DNA of 47,596 nt from Chromatiales bacterium (GCA_024640045.1 JAHEFS010000008.1:1-47596), one strand, 5' to 3'. Numbered from the stretch's first letter, positions 39,365 through 47,596 are shown. A program made the numbers and translations. Notes: generated by a model from the sequence alone, not told the origin.

Positions 39365-40867
39365 ATGACCATTCTTGAGAAACTTCACCAACTGCGCAGT
39401 TGCAAAGGCTCGACCCGGACCCACGGAATACCTGATGACGAGATCCTGAGCTTTGCGCAGCAGGATGCGTCCCTGGCCATGGCGGTGGACGCGGCAGTGG
39501 AGGCCTGGCAACAACTGCGCGAAGACTGGCCGGAATTTCTCGACCTGGACGAGGACCAACAACGGGCCGAGGCGCAACAGGGTTTCGTGAACTTTTATGC
39601 GGCCGATTGCGTGGTGCCTTACGTCAGCCTGGCTGCATACGGGCCCTGGCTGGTGACCGTGAAGGGTGCGGTGCTGTACGACTGCGGGGGCTATGGAATG
39701 CTCGGTTTCGGTCATGCGCCCCAATTCGCCCTGGAGGCCATGAGCGGCAAACAGGTGATGGCAAACGTGATGACGCCCAACCTCAGCCAACGCCGACTGA
39801 GTGACGCCTTGCGCGCTGAAATTGGACATCGGAGAAAAGATGCGCCTTTTACGGAGTTCATCTGCCTGAACAGCGGCTCCGAGGCCGTGACCCTGGGCGC
39901 TCGCATCTCGGATATCAACGCCAAGCTGCAAACCGACCCGGGCGGAGCACACGCCAGCCAGACCATCAATATCCTCGGCTTGCAGGGTGCCTTTCATGGC
40001 CGAACGGACCGGCCGGCACACTTCTCGGATTCAACGCGAAAAACCTACTGCAAGTACCTGGCGAGTTTCCGGGATCATGACAACCTGATCACGGTACAGC
40101 CGAACAACCTGGAACAACTGGCCCAGGTGTTCGACTATGCGGACAGCAACCGGTGTTTTATCGAGGCTTTCTTCATGGAACCGGTGATGGGAGAAGGCGA
40201 CCCCGGAAAATCCATTTCTCCGGAGTTTTTCGCCCTGGCGCGCGAATTGACCCTGAAGCACGGCTCCCTGCTGCTGGTCGACAGCATCCAGGCGGGTCTG
40301 CGCGCGAACGGCGTACTGTCGATCTGCGACTACCCGGGTTTCGAGGAACTGCCGCCCCCTGACATGGAAAGCTATTCCAAGGCCCTGAACGCCGGGCAAT
40401 ATCCGTTATCAGTGCTGGCGCTGAGCCCGAGAGCAAGTCAGCTATACCGTGCGGGCGTTTATGGCAACACCATGACCACCAACCCGCGCGCCATGGATGT
40501 CGCGGTATCAGTACTCGAGCACTTTACGCCCGAAGTGCGGAGCAACATCATCCAGCGCGGTGCAGAACTGGTGGAAAAGCTGTCCGCCCTGCAAAAGCAG
40601 CTCGATGGCCAGATTACCAGGGTCCAGGGTACCGGATTATTGGTCAGTGCCGAGCTGGACGGGCGCCGTTTCAAGGCCTACGGGGCCGGCTCCACCGAAG
40701 AATACATGCGGGAGAATGGGATCAACGTGATTCACGGCGGCGCGACCTCGTTGCGCTTTACTCCGCACTTCAAAATGACCAGCGCCGAGATCGATTTACT
40801 GGTCGAGCATACCCGGCAAGCCCTGTTGAACGGCCCCTCCAAAGCGCTGACCAGCGAGGCCGCCTGA
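39365..40867 (+). CDS. class III aminotransferase, substrate unknown
   Basis: A 500-residue fold-type I PLP enzyme, longer than usual (about 430-460), with an extra N-terminal region of about 80 residues rich in Glu, Asp and Gln. PLP motifs are present: CLNSGSEAVTLGARI, GAFHGRT, Asp306 and Gln309 in LVDSIQAGLR, and Lys339 in SYSKALNAGQYPLS. The usual DEVQTG is DSIQAG, retaining the PLP-contacting Asp and Gln. YGNTMTTNPRA replaces the common STFGGNPL-type motif. It stands 78 bases after queG. Substrate could be an omega-amino acid or diamine; I do not assign one. Confidence 0.85.
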   Translation: MTILEKLHQLRSCKGSTRTHGIPDDEILSFAQQDASLAMAVDAAVEAWQQLREDWPEFLDLDEDQQRAEAQQGFVNFYAADCVVPYVSLAAYGPWLVTVKGAVLYDCGGYGMLGFGHAPQFALEAMSGKQVMANVMTPNLSQRRLSDALRAEIGHRRKDAPFTEFICLNSGSEAVTLGARISDINAKLQTDPGGAHASQTINILGLQGAFHGRTDRPAHFSDSTRKTYCKYLASFRDHDNLITVQPNNLEQLAQVFDYADSNRCFIEAFFMEPVMGEGDPGKSISPEFFALARELTLKHGSLLLVDSIQAGLRANGVLSICDYPGFEELPPPDMESYSKALNAGQYPLSVLALSPRASQLYRAGVYGNTMTTNPRAMDVAVSVLEHFTPEVRSNIIQRGAELVEKLSALQKQLDGQITRVQGTGLLVSAELDGRRFKAYGAGSTEEYMRENGINVIHGGATSLRFTPHFKMTSAEIDLLVEHTRQALLNGPSKALTSEAA

Positions 40868-40911
40868 AAAGAAGAAGGCGGGCTGGAGAGGTGCAGCCCA
40901 CCTGTGCACCG

Positions 40912-40939
40912 GCGCCAGGGGTTGAGTATGGCCTGGCGC
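40912..40939. terminator. hairpin between convergent aminotransferase and small membrane protein genes
   Basis: Perfect eight-base inverted repeat GCGCCAGG (40912-40919) / CCTGGCGC (40932-40939) with a 12-base loop. A shorter stem GGTGCA/TGCACC (40890-40910) precedes it. No clear T-tract on either strand. Confidence 0.45.
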
Positions 40940-40955
40940 ACGGGTGGCAAAACTT

Positions 40956-41216
40956 TCAGATCAAACCCGCCAGCTGACCCAGCAACCCGGGGGCTGCCAG
41001 CAGGCCCGCCAACAGGGCGCTGCCGACCACGACGTTGCCGGCCACCTCCATGGCCAACCGCAGTCGTCCGGTTATTTCATCGGTCGCTTCGATAAGCTCA
41101 ATATCACGAGCGTCCGGGTCCGCGACCTGGCGGGGTGTCGGCGCGTTTGGCGCGTTATCCGGATCGAATTCAACCTCGGGGGGATCCAACTGGAACGTGC
41201 TGGGCTGGTTCAACAT
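40956..41216 (-). CDS. small acidic tail-anchored membrane protein, unknown
   Basis: An 86-residue protein I do not recognise. The N-terminal 50 residues are hydrophilic, rich in Asp, Glu, Pro and Ala (LDPPEVEFDPDNAPNAPTP). The C-terminus is a Gly/Ala/Leu-rich hydrophobic segment (VVVGSALLAGLLAAPGLLGQ) ending at Ile86, as in a tail-anchored or pore-like peptide. AGAGG lies at good spacing before the ATG. It is downstream of the WYL regulator, separated by a candidate terminator. Confidence 0.65.
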   Translation of the reverse strand: MLNQPSTFQLDPPEVEFDPDNAPNAPTPRQVADPDARDIELIEATDEITGRLRLAMEVAGNVVVGSALLAGLLAAPGLLGQLAGLI

Positions 41217-41262
41217 CGCTTTCCTCTCATCCGTCGCTTGTTATCCGGACTTAAGGAAAACA

Positions 41263-41282
41263 CAGGGCTTTCTCAAACCCTG
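41263..41282 (-). terminator. candidate terminator after the WYL regulator
   Basis: On the minus strand CAGGG-(10)-CCCTG followed by TGTTTTCC. A modest five-base stem, 16 bases past the stop of the regulator gene. Confidence 0.4.
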
Positions 41283-41298
41283 AGAACATAGACAAAAA

Positions 41299-42273
41299 TC
41301 AGGCGGGCGGGTACATATCCGCAGTCAGTCGGGCGCTATTTGCCACGGCCTCGCGTAAGGAACCGGGAGCCAGCACCTCGACCTCGGGACCGTAACGCAG
41401 GATATCCATGACCAGTTCCCGGGGATCGCTGAACGGCACCTCGAGTGTCCAGGCGCCTTCCTGATCGAAGGCACCGCTCTGATCCGGATGCCACTGTTCC
41501 TCGGCCACCCAGCGCGACATTTCCGGGCTGAAGCGTAACTTTGCCGTATGCCGGGCGGGCCCGGAGAAGATCCCATAGGACTGGTCGAAGTGCGCGGCCA
41601 GCACATCGGGCTCGACTTCCCGCGCCACCTCATCCAGCACCTGCTGCTCGCGAATCCGCTCGAGCGCAAACGAGCGCAAGCCTTGGGCTGTATGGCACCA
41701 CGCATCCAGGTACCAGGAATTGCGATATTGCGTTAGCCGCAGCGGTGAGACGTCCCTTTCACTGACTTCGTCACGGCGCCGGCCGTGATAACTGATATGC
41801 AGACGCTGGCGGCTGATCAACGCACCCAGAACGTCCTGGAACAAATGCTCTGGCACGGCGCGTCCCGCCACGGCCTGGATGTGAATGCGCGAATCGCCCT
41901 CTTCGGGTTCCACGCCTTTCTGCCTTAGCAAGTTGGTAATGCGGCCCTGCAGGCTTTCCAGTTCACCCTCCAGCAAGCCGGGCTGCACGTTTCCCAGCAC
42001 CTGCCGGGCAGTCAGCAGGGCTTGCAGTTCATCCGGACTGATCCAGATTCCGGGCAACTCGAAAGGCTGATCGTAACTGCGGTCGTAGTAGAACCCACGA
42101 GTATCGGGGTCCTGCTCGAGCGGCGCGCCGAGAAAATCCCGCAATTCCGCCACCAGGCGATACAGCGTGGCCTGCGAACATTCCAGGCGCTCCATCAAAT
42201 CATGGCGCGAAATCGGCGTGCGGCGCTGGCTGAGAATGTTATGCAGGTGATAGAGACGTTCGACCTTGGACAT
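41299..42273 (-). CDS. WYL-domain transcriptional regulator
   Basis: A 324-residue regulator. An N-terminal DeoR/HTH_11-like winged helix ([37 protein letters not shown]) is followed by a WYL domain (about residues 135-205: LHISYHGRR, ERDVSPLRLTQYRNSWYLDAWCH) and a WCX-like C-terminal extension. WYL proteins sense ligands, often nucleic acid or nucleotide, and control DNA repair or phage-defence genes, among others. No such target is obvious here. Its ATG overlaps the gltX TGA by one base (TGATG), so it is co-translated with gltX. Confidence 0.9.
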   Translation of the reverse strand: MSKVERLYHLHNILSQRRTPISRHDLMERLECSQATLYRLVAELRDFLGAPLEQDPDTRGFYYDRSYDQPFELPGIWISPDELQALLTARQVLGNVQPGLLEGELESLQGRITNLLRQKGVEPEEGDSRIHIQAVAGRAVPEHLFQDVLGALISRQRLHISYHGRRRDEVSERDVSPLRLTQYRNSWYLDAWCHTAQGLRSFALERIREQQVLDEVAREVEPDVLAAHFDQSYGIFSGPARHTAKLRFSPEMSRWVAEEQWHPDQSGAFDQEGAWTLEVPFSDPRELVMDILRYGPEVEVLAPGSLREAVANSARLTADMYPPA

Positions 42274-43685
42274 CAGGCTTCCGCCGCGCGCATGGCCACG
42301 AAATCGAGTGCGCGCCGGATGCGCTGCAGGCTGCGCTCCTGGCCACACAACCACAGGGTTTTGTCGATGGCGGGCGATACCGCAGTGCCGGCCAGGGCGA
42401 CCCGCAAGGGCTGGGCCACCTTGCCCATCCCCACTTCGAGTTCCGCCGCCACGGCATGAATTACTTCGTGCAAGGCCTCGGGACTCCAGTCGACCTGGTC
42501 CTCGAGCCGGGCCAACAGGGCCTGTAAAGGCTCCGCCACGACCGGGCGCAAATGTTTCTTGGCCGCCCCGGGGTCGAATTGGTCGAAATCCTCGTAGAAC
42601 ATACGGCTGACCTCGGCCATTTCAGCCAGGGTCTTGACCCGGTCTGCCTGCACACCGATCAGGTCGGTCAAGGCAGGCCCGTCGGCCGGATCAATGCCCA
42701 GGGCCTCGAAATGCCAGGCCAGGTGCGCCGCGACTTCCTCTGCCGGCAGGCTGCGCATGTAATGCTGGTTCAACCAGTCCAGCTTGTCGTAATCGAAAGC
42801 GGCCGCCTTGCGATTGACATCCTCGATGCTGAACAGGTCGATCATCTCCTGAGTGCTGAATACTTCCTGATCACCATGCGACCAGCCCAACCGCACCAGG
42901 TAATTGCGCAGGGCCTGCGGCAGGTAGCCGAGATCGCGGTACTGCATGACCCCGACCGCGCCATGGCGCTTGGAAAGACGAGCGCCATCCTCTCCGAGAA
43001 TCATGGGCACGTGCCCGAAAACCGGCGTCTCGGCGCCCAGCGCCCGGTAAATATTGATTTGCCGGGGTGTGTTGTTGATGTGGTCGTCCCCGCGCACGAC
43101 GTGGCTGACCTGCATGTCCATGTCGTCCACCACCACCGTGAAATTATAGGTCGGTGAACCATCTGGCCGGGCAATGACGAGATCGTCGAGCTCAGTGTTG
43201 GAAATACTGATGCGTCCCCGAACCAGATCCTCCCACACGACATCCCCATCCTGCGGGTTGCGGAAGCGCACCACCGGCCTGATGCCCGTGGGTGGAGTAT
43301 CCAGGCCCCGGCAACGGCCGTCATACCGTGGCTTGACCCCGTCTTTCATCTGGCCTTCCCGCAGCTCGGTGAGCCGCTCCTTGCTGCAATAGCAATGGTA
43401 GGCCTTGCCCTCGTCCAGCAGGGTTTGCGTCACCTCCGCATAGCGATCGAAGCGCTGGGTCTGGTAGAACGGACCCTCGTCGTGATCGAGGCCCAGCCAC
43501 TGCATGCCGTCCAGAATGGCCTGGACGGATTCCGGCGTGGAACGCTCCAGGTCAGTGTCCTCGATACGCAGGATGAAGGTGCCGCCGTCGTGGCGCGCCA
43601 TCAGCCAGCAAAACAGTGCAGTACGGGCACCGCCCACGTGCAAAAGCCCGGTAGGGCTGGGGGCAAATCGGGTTCGCATGGTCAT
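42273..43685 (-). CDS. gltX: glutamate-tRNA ligase
   Basis: A 470-residue class I aminoacyl-tRNA synthetase charging tRNA-Glu. The HIGH-type motif is in [15 protein letters not shown] (residues 8-21) and the KMSKS-type motif is RLSKRHG. The zinc-binding region holds HCYCSKERL and the later Cys of GRCRGLD. Two starts, MTMRT and MRT, are six bases apart. A terminator-type hairpin with seven T runs directly into the first ATG, which makes the leader unusual (see findings). Confidence 0.96.
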   Translation of the reverse strand: MTMRTRFAPSPTGLLHVGGARTALFCWLMARHDGGTFILRIEDTDLERSTPESVQAILDGMQWLGLDHDEGPFYQTQRFDRYAEVTQTLLDEGKAYHCYCSKERLTELREGQMKDGVKPRYDGRCRGLDTPPTGIRPVVRFRNPQDGDVVWEDLVRGRISISNTELDDLVIARPDGSPTYNFTVVVDDMDMQVSHVVRGDDHINNTPRQINIYRALGAETPVFGHVPMILGEDGARLSKRHGAVGVMQYRDLGYLPQALRNYLVRLGWSHGDQEVFSTQEMIDLFSIEDVNRKAAAFDYDKLDWLNQHYMRSLPAEEVAAHLAWHFEALGIDPADGPALTDLIGVQADRVKTLAEMAEVSRMFYEDFDQFDPGAAKKHLRPVVAEPLQALLARLEDQVDWSPEALHEVIHAVAAELEVGMGKVAQPLRVALAGTAVSPAIDKTLWLCGQERSLQRIRRALDFVAMRAAEA

Positions 43686-43711
43686 AAAAAAACCGCCTCG
43701 GTGTGAGGCGG
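43686..43711 (-). terminator. intrinsic terminator immediately upstream of gltX
   Basis: On the minus strand CCGCCTC (43711-43705), loop ACACC, GAGGCGG (43699-43693), then seven T (43692-43686) ending at the gltX ATG. It would stop transcription arriving from the pilV-like gene. Confidence 0.75.
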
Positions 43712-43712
43712 C

Positions 43713-43718
43713 ATTTTA
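43713..43718 (-). promoter_or_regulatory. -10 element of gltX inside the terminator region
   Basis: TAAAAT on the minus strand followed by GCCGCC. The expected start (near 43706) falls at the end of the 5' arm of the terminator hairpin. The -35 is poor. It overlaps a TAACAA-AGC-TTGTTA palindrome (43717-43731). Confidence 0.4.
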
Positions 43719-43750
43719 ACAAAGCTTGTTATCTGCGTTAGGTTTTCTCG

Positions 43751-45976
43751 CTATCCTCCACAACTATCTTCTTCAATCGAGATCTGGTAGGTGATGGTAT
43801 CCAGCGCAGCGCTCAGATCGAAGGTAGTGAACGGATTATTCGCGGTGTCTGTCGCGGAGGTACCCGGCAAAGTGACCTCGTAACTGCAGGCCACGTAATT
43901 CGTGTTTCTCTTCTGATAATTGGAGACCCTTATCCACGGGTTGGATGCGTTTGTAGGGACCAGGCAGCTAAATCCATTACCCGTGCGATCACAGGATGCA
44001 TCGTTGGAGGAAATATCGACCTGGCTCGCCTGGAAACCGTTGATGCCGGTAACGATGAGGCCAGTCACGACAACGCCGTCCGGATCCGGTGGGTTTTCGG
44101 TATTGATGATGACCTGGATTTCACCTGAATCCGAAAACGTCTCGTAATCTGGGTCGACGGGGTCCGTGTCGGTCAGCCCCAGGTTGCCGCGATGCCCACT
44201 GGCAGACACCATCGCGTCCCCGGATGTCTGAACCTTGCTCGCCCAGCCGCGACTGTGCGTGTTACCTGTTTCCAGCGGTTCGTTCGTCGTTTCCACCGGG
44301 TCAGCGGGAGGGCTTTCCGTCCAGCGGTTCAGCTTGGTCAGCTGCACATCAAAAAACGGAATGATTTCCAGCACGTTTTCGCTACCGGTTTTGTCCAGCT
44401 TGTAGTAGTAGGGTCCTGTGCTGTCGCCAGCGTCACAGGAATCTGCATCACCACCGTCATTGAGACAGGTAATCAGAGATCGCAAACCATCACTCAGGTA
44501 ATCAATGTAGATACCCCGGGAACGCAACTGCTGCGAGTTGACACCCGTGGCCGTTGGCAGATTGGTGTAGGCCTTGGTCAGGTCATTCGCGGAAGGAAAC
44601 GCCGCGTAGGCTGTGCGCGCCGGAGGCGCCAGCGTAGGAGGTGAGTTCTCGTAGCCATCGGTCATGGACCCGACGAAAGTGCTGACACTATCGGTCACGT
44701 AGGTCGAATATGCGCTCACTTCACTTACCTGGTCGAGGAAATCGTACTGGAACGTGTTGAGTCCCTCCTGCCGGAAGTCCTGCGCCACCCTGAAAAACCC
44801 GTCCTTACGCACCAGCTTGCAGGCTTCGACGTAACGGTCTCCATCAGTGGTCGCTTCACTCAAGTTTCCGCGGCGGTCTCTCTGGTAATGCTTGTGATCA
44901 CCGGCAAACGTGTCGCCATCTGCCCAATAGTCCTCGCTGTGGCGAAACGGGTCATACAGGATTGCGCCGGGATCGCCGCTGGGGTCGTTGCTGCTGCTGC
45001 CGCCATCGTGGTGATCCTGGCAGCAGGTGTCGCACAGAAGGCTTTGCAGATTATTGGCGGAGACTCCGTAGGGTTTGGCCACGAACTCGGGTTCGATATA
45101 CTCATCACCGGCCCAAATCGTTGGCCTTCGCCCGCCATCGCTGGCCGCGTCCGGTGCAACGTTAAGTTCACACTCGCAACTCACCGCTGCGAAATCCTCG
45201 CGCCTCAGGAACAGGGAGCCGTTATCGCTTTGCGAGTAGGTGATTACCTCGAAACGGGTTTCCACCAACTCGTCATCGCGAATCACGGTCGGTTCCGGTG
45301 TTAGCGATTCCTTGAACTTGTTCTGACCCAATGACAGCGAAACGATGTCCGGATTTGCGCCCGGGTTGTAGTTGACGAATGGGTCGAAGTCGTTGTCCTC
45401 TTGCTGCGTGGTCACCCGGCCGGCTGCCTGCATGGAAACGGAAGAGATGATCGCTGACAGGGTGATCTCACCCGTTCCCAGGTCGACATCATTGCCGGAA
45501 GCGTCCTGCTGAAAACCCGCGCTTGCACCCCATGTGACGTTGAGCTCTATCAGTTTGAAATCTGATACTGCCGCTCCATCCGGTTCCGTGGCCGTAAACC
45601 CGCTGGCCGCCGAATCGTAGTAGTAGTCCGTCACATCGAAGGTCACGTCAAAGGCAATACCCCCGTCGGTAATCTGCACGGCGTCGGCCGTGCTGGCGAT
45701 GCATTGGTAACTGGACAAGGCGCCGTCTGCGCCGCAGGCAATCGGGTCACCGCTCGCATCCAGGCTGTCGATGTTGCGAAAAGTCCGCAGATCCTCGATG
45801 GTCCGCTCAGCAATATTCGCCGCCGTCGTGCGCAGATTTGCATCGCTCGACGAACGGGTCAGGCTGCCCTGCAGCGAAGCCAGCGCGAGCATCCCGATTG
45901 CGAAGATCACAACCGCAATCAGGACTTCCAGCAAGCTAAAACCTCGATGCAGTCCTTGAGTCATACTTTTGTCCAT
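43751..45976 (-). CDS. very large PilV-like minor pilin
   Basis: A 741-residue protein with a type III prepilin signal (leader ending HRG, then FSLLEVLIAVVIFAIGMLAL with Glu at +5), matching PilV-type minor pilins. Ordinary PilV proteins are about 150-200 residues; here about 550 further residues follow, with acidic, Asn/Ser/Thr-rich stretches and Cys clusters (CECE, CDTCCQDHH). The gene begins one base after the PilX-like stop, with GGGAG seven bases before its ATG. The C-terminus ends in SIEEDSCGG. It is likely exposed at the pilus tip; no enzymatic motif was recognised. Confidence 0.8.
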   Translation of the reverse strand: MDKSMTQGLHRGFSLLEVLIAVVIFAIGMLALASLQGSLTRSSSDANLRTTAANIAERTIEDLRTFRNIDSLDASGDPIACGADGALSSYQCIASTADAVQITDGGIAFDVTFDVTDYYYDSAASGFTATEPDGAAVSDFKLIELNVTWGASAGFQQDASGNDVDLGTGEITLSAIISSVSMQAAGRVTTQQEDNDFDPFVNYNPGANPDIVSLSLGQNKFKESLTPEPTVIRDDELVETRFEVITYSQSDNGSLFLRREDFAAVSCECELNVAPDAASDGGRRPTIWAGDEYIEPEFVAKPYGVSANNLQSLLCDTCCQDHHDGGSSSNDPSGDPGAILYDPFRHSEDYWADGDTFAGDHKHYQRDRRGNLSEATTDGDRYVEACKLVRKDGFFRVAQDFRQEGLNTFQYDFLDQVSEVSAYSTYVTDSVSTFVGSMTDGYENSPPTLAPPARTAYAAFPSANDLTKAYTNLPTATGVNSQQLRSRGIYIDYLSDGLRSLITCLNDGGDADSCDAGDSTGPYYYKLDKTGSENVLEIIPFFDVQLTKLNRWTESPPADPVETTNEPLETGNTHSRGWASKVQTSGDAMVSASGHRGNLGLTDTDPVDPDYETFSDSGEIQVIINTENPPDPDGVVVTGLIVTGINGFQASQVDISSNDASCDRTGNGFSCLVPTNASNPWIRVSNYQKRNTNYVACSYEVTLPGTSATDTANNPFTTFDLSAALDTITYQISIEEDSCGG

Positions 45977-45977
45977 T

Positions 45978-47582
45978 TCACTGCTCCCAGGTGATCTGCG
46001 GCAAACCGAAGTCTCGCCAGCCACCCGCCACGCCACCCAGGCCACCCCCGCCTCCCGCACTGGTCACGCCAGCCTCAGAATAGATAACCTTGAAGTTACT
46101 ACCGGTTGCACTACTGGGGAAAGGCACGTCCACGACCATTGCGCCGTAGACCGCGGAGGAACCGCCCGGATGAAACTCGGCGTCACCGTCCGTATCCTCG
46201 ACGTCGGCTACGTACAAAATGCCAAAGAAGTCGGAACTCCCGGTAAAACTGGTCAAGCTGTCCGCAGCCGAAACCAGGATGATCGGGTTATTGATGGTGC
46301 CAATATTCCCGGAAATGGTGCAGGTATCACCACTGAACCAGAAAAAGCCTTCGCTGTACTCATCGAGTATGCCGCAGTCATCGATCACCTCGGCATTGGC
46401 CTTGACCGCCTGGTATTGGCTACTCGGGTAACCGAAATAAAATTCGAACAGGTCACAGGGAAACGCATCGTCTTTCATGATGTCGATGCCAATGACCGGA
46501 TCATCCGGCGGATCTGAATAGGTCATGGCTTCCCCCTTGTTGCGGTCGCAGGAGCAGCCGGTCGTGTCGGATTGTGCCGGACACAGTGAATCCGCCGGTA
46601 GCGCATCAACTTCGTACCACTCCTGCAATTCACACGAGGTAAAGTCGCCCTGGAACAGATACCCGTCGGCCGCTTCTGTGTCGCCACCCGGAGCCATCGG
46701 CGGACAACTGTCGTCACCAATGTTGTTGTTGATCCACGTCGACAACGGTACACCCACACCGCCACCGTTCGGATTGGCCACAACTTCGAACGTACCCTGG
46801 CCCTTGACGGCATTTTTCGAGACGAAGGGAACGCTGGGTGAGCCGTTGAAATTTTCGACGGTTCCCAAGGGGCGGGCCACGTTGGCGCGGCCCCGGCACT
46901 CGCCCGGAATTTCAACCGCGCCATCTCCATCATCATCGTTGCAGTCAGAGTAACCATAGGCCAGCACCCAGAAGACAAACTTCGCGTCGGTCTCCAGATC
47001 GCCTGGTTCAGGAACACCATCGATGCCGAGGCAGGTGGTACTGAGCAGGGTTCGAGGGCAAATAACCGCGGTCATGCGAACCTCGGTGCCGGGCGAAAGA
47101 TTACCCAGCACGTCGGCGTCGACCGGCAGGGAGTCGAAGCCTTCCGTATCCGGGTCATCGTAATAGAGGCTACCCGTGCCTCCGGCCGCAATTTCACCGC
47201 CACAAGGATGATCCAGGCCGGGGTCTGCTGGGCATGCTGTCCAACGCGTATTGCCGTCCGAGAACCAGCCCGGATGGTAGGCCAAATCACCATCCTCGTC
47301 TTCATAGGGGCTCGCTTCCGTGGACTTCGAAGAAATTCGCGTGGCGTTGGCCAGCAGAAACTCCAGGGCATAGTCCATACCGGCCTCGGCGGTATGGAAG
47401 GCCAGCTTTTGCCGCAGGTCGTTACTGGACACGCGCTGCTCGAACAAGCCGACGCGCGTTGCGTAGAACAGCATCAAGGTCATCAAAATCAATACCAGGA
47501 TGGCCGTGAAAATCGTCAAGGCGCCACCCTGGCGCGACCTCGGGGCCAGGGCGATTTTCTGGCTATCGCGATTGCTGTTCAT
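45978..47582 (-). CDS. PilX-like type IV pilus assembly protein
   Basis: A 534-residue protein with a PilX-type N-terminus: basic leader (APRSRQGG), hydrophobic helix (ALTIFTAILVLILMTLMLFYA), then LRQKLAFHTAEAGMDYAL, as in PilX proteins that lack a Glu+5 signal of the classical kind. The long remainder is rich in Asp, Gly and Cys, with three acidic loops (DEDGDLAYHPG, NDDDGDGAVEI, DTDGDAEFHPG) and a terminal part of short repeated strands. AAGGAG precedes the ATG. PilX acts with PilV, PilW and PilY1 in priming pilus assembly; the neighbours right of the window are not visible. Confidence 0.82.
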   Translation of the reverse strand: MNSNRDSQKIALAPRSRQGGALTIFTAILVLILMTLMLFYATRVGLFEQRVSSNDLRQKLAFHTAEAGMDYALEFLLANATRISSKSTEASPYEDEDGDLAYHPGWFSDGNTRWTACPADPGLDHPCGGEIAAGGTGSLYYDDPDTEGFDSLPVDADVLGNLSPGTEVRMTAVICPRTLLSTTCLGIDGVPEPGDLETDAKFVFWVLAYGYSDCNDDDGDGAVEIPGECRGRANVARPLGTVENFNGSPSVPFVSKNAVKGQGTFEVVANPNGGGVGVPLSTWINNNIGDDSCPPMAPGGDTEAADGYLFQGDFTSCELQEWYEVDALPADSLCPAQSDTTGCSCDRNKGEAMTYSDPPDDPVIGIDIMKDDAFPCDLFEFYFGYPSSQYQAVKANAEVIDDCGILDEYSEGFFWFSGDTCTISGNIGTINNPIILVSAADSLTSFTGSSDFFGILYVADVEDTDGDAEFHPGGSSAVYGAMVVDVPFPSSATGSNFKVIYSEAGVTSAGGGGGLGGVAGGWRDFGLPQITWEQ

Positions 47583-47596
47583 GTCAGCTCCTTGCA

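Noticed and set aside
38486-40021. A 511-codon minus-strand frame opposite queG and the class III aminotransferase
   Set aside because: It is the complement of two genes with intact catalytic motifs, with no protein features of its own.

Overview
The window reads as a single chromosomal segment of a moderately GC-rich, free-living gammaproteobacterium. Three things support this: the gene order nnr-tsaE-amiB-mutL-miaA-hfq-hflX-hflK-hflC-yjeT-purA, with rnr-rlmB beyond purA, is the classical gammaproteobacterial one; zipA sits beside ligA and smc; and the type IV pilus genes are of the PilV/PilX/FimT kind. Details such as a LysM-bearing AmiB, a MutL with an endonuclease motif, a type I QueF and a WYL regulator point away from enterics and toward a Chromatiales/Xanthomonadales-like lineage. 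That placement is inference. No prophage, insertion sequence, CRISPR array or integrase was seen.

Layout. 1-910: 5' part of uvrB (minus, cut by the window edge). 1099-3072: a class I aminotransferase, an orphan GspH/FimT-like pseudopilin and tRNA-Asn. 3306-7140: a Trp-rich membrane protein, a SYLF-domain protein, a YegS-like lipid kinase, NADP-glutamate dehydrogenase and a small helical protein. 7141-7535: a 395-base gap with two strong inverted repeats. 7536-10392: a divergent SLC13 permease and a lipoprotein. 10389-16643 (minus): smc-zipA-ligA. 16710-21607: queF, yciI-like/bolA (minus), yciO-like, scpA-scpB-rluB and an HD phosphohydrolase. 21620-26084 (minus): rnr-rlmB-deaminase-nitrilase. 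26287-26373: tRNA-Leu(CAG). 26622-38203 (minus): the long nnr-to-purA block. 38219-40867: queG and a class III aminotransferase. 40956-43685 (minus): gltX, a WYL regulator and a small membrane protein. 43751-47582 (minus): a PilX-like protein and a very large PilV-like protein.

How the genes fit together. Chromosome maintenance is concentrated here: SMC with both kleisin-complex partners ScpA and ScpB within 7 kb, the replication ligase LigA, divisome ZipA, mismatch repair MutL and excision repair UvrB. RNA biology is the second theme: RNase R, RlmB, RluB, MiaA, TsaE, QueF, QueG, Hfq, GltX and two tRNAs. Tight overlaps (ATGA or TGATG) join zipA/ligA, scpA/scpB/rluB/HD, hflK/hflC, gltX/WYL and yciI/bolA, so these are likely co-translated.

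The least explained items are the two pilus tip-type proteins with long Cys- and Asp-rich C-terminal regions, the deaminase-nitrilase pair appended to rnr-rlmB, the hairpin and three-codon ORF before the lipoprotein gene, a promoter/terminator overlap at gltX, a GAGACGG heptamer array before mutL, and the Trp-rich membrane protein beside tRNA-Asn. I saw no clear evidence of a completely new multi-gene system. The strongest candidates are given as findings with their limits.
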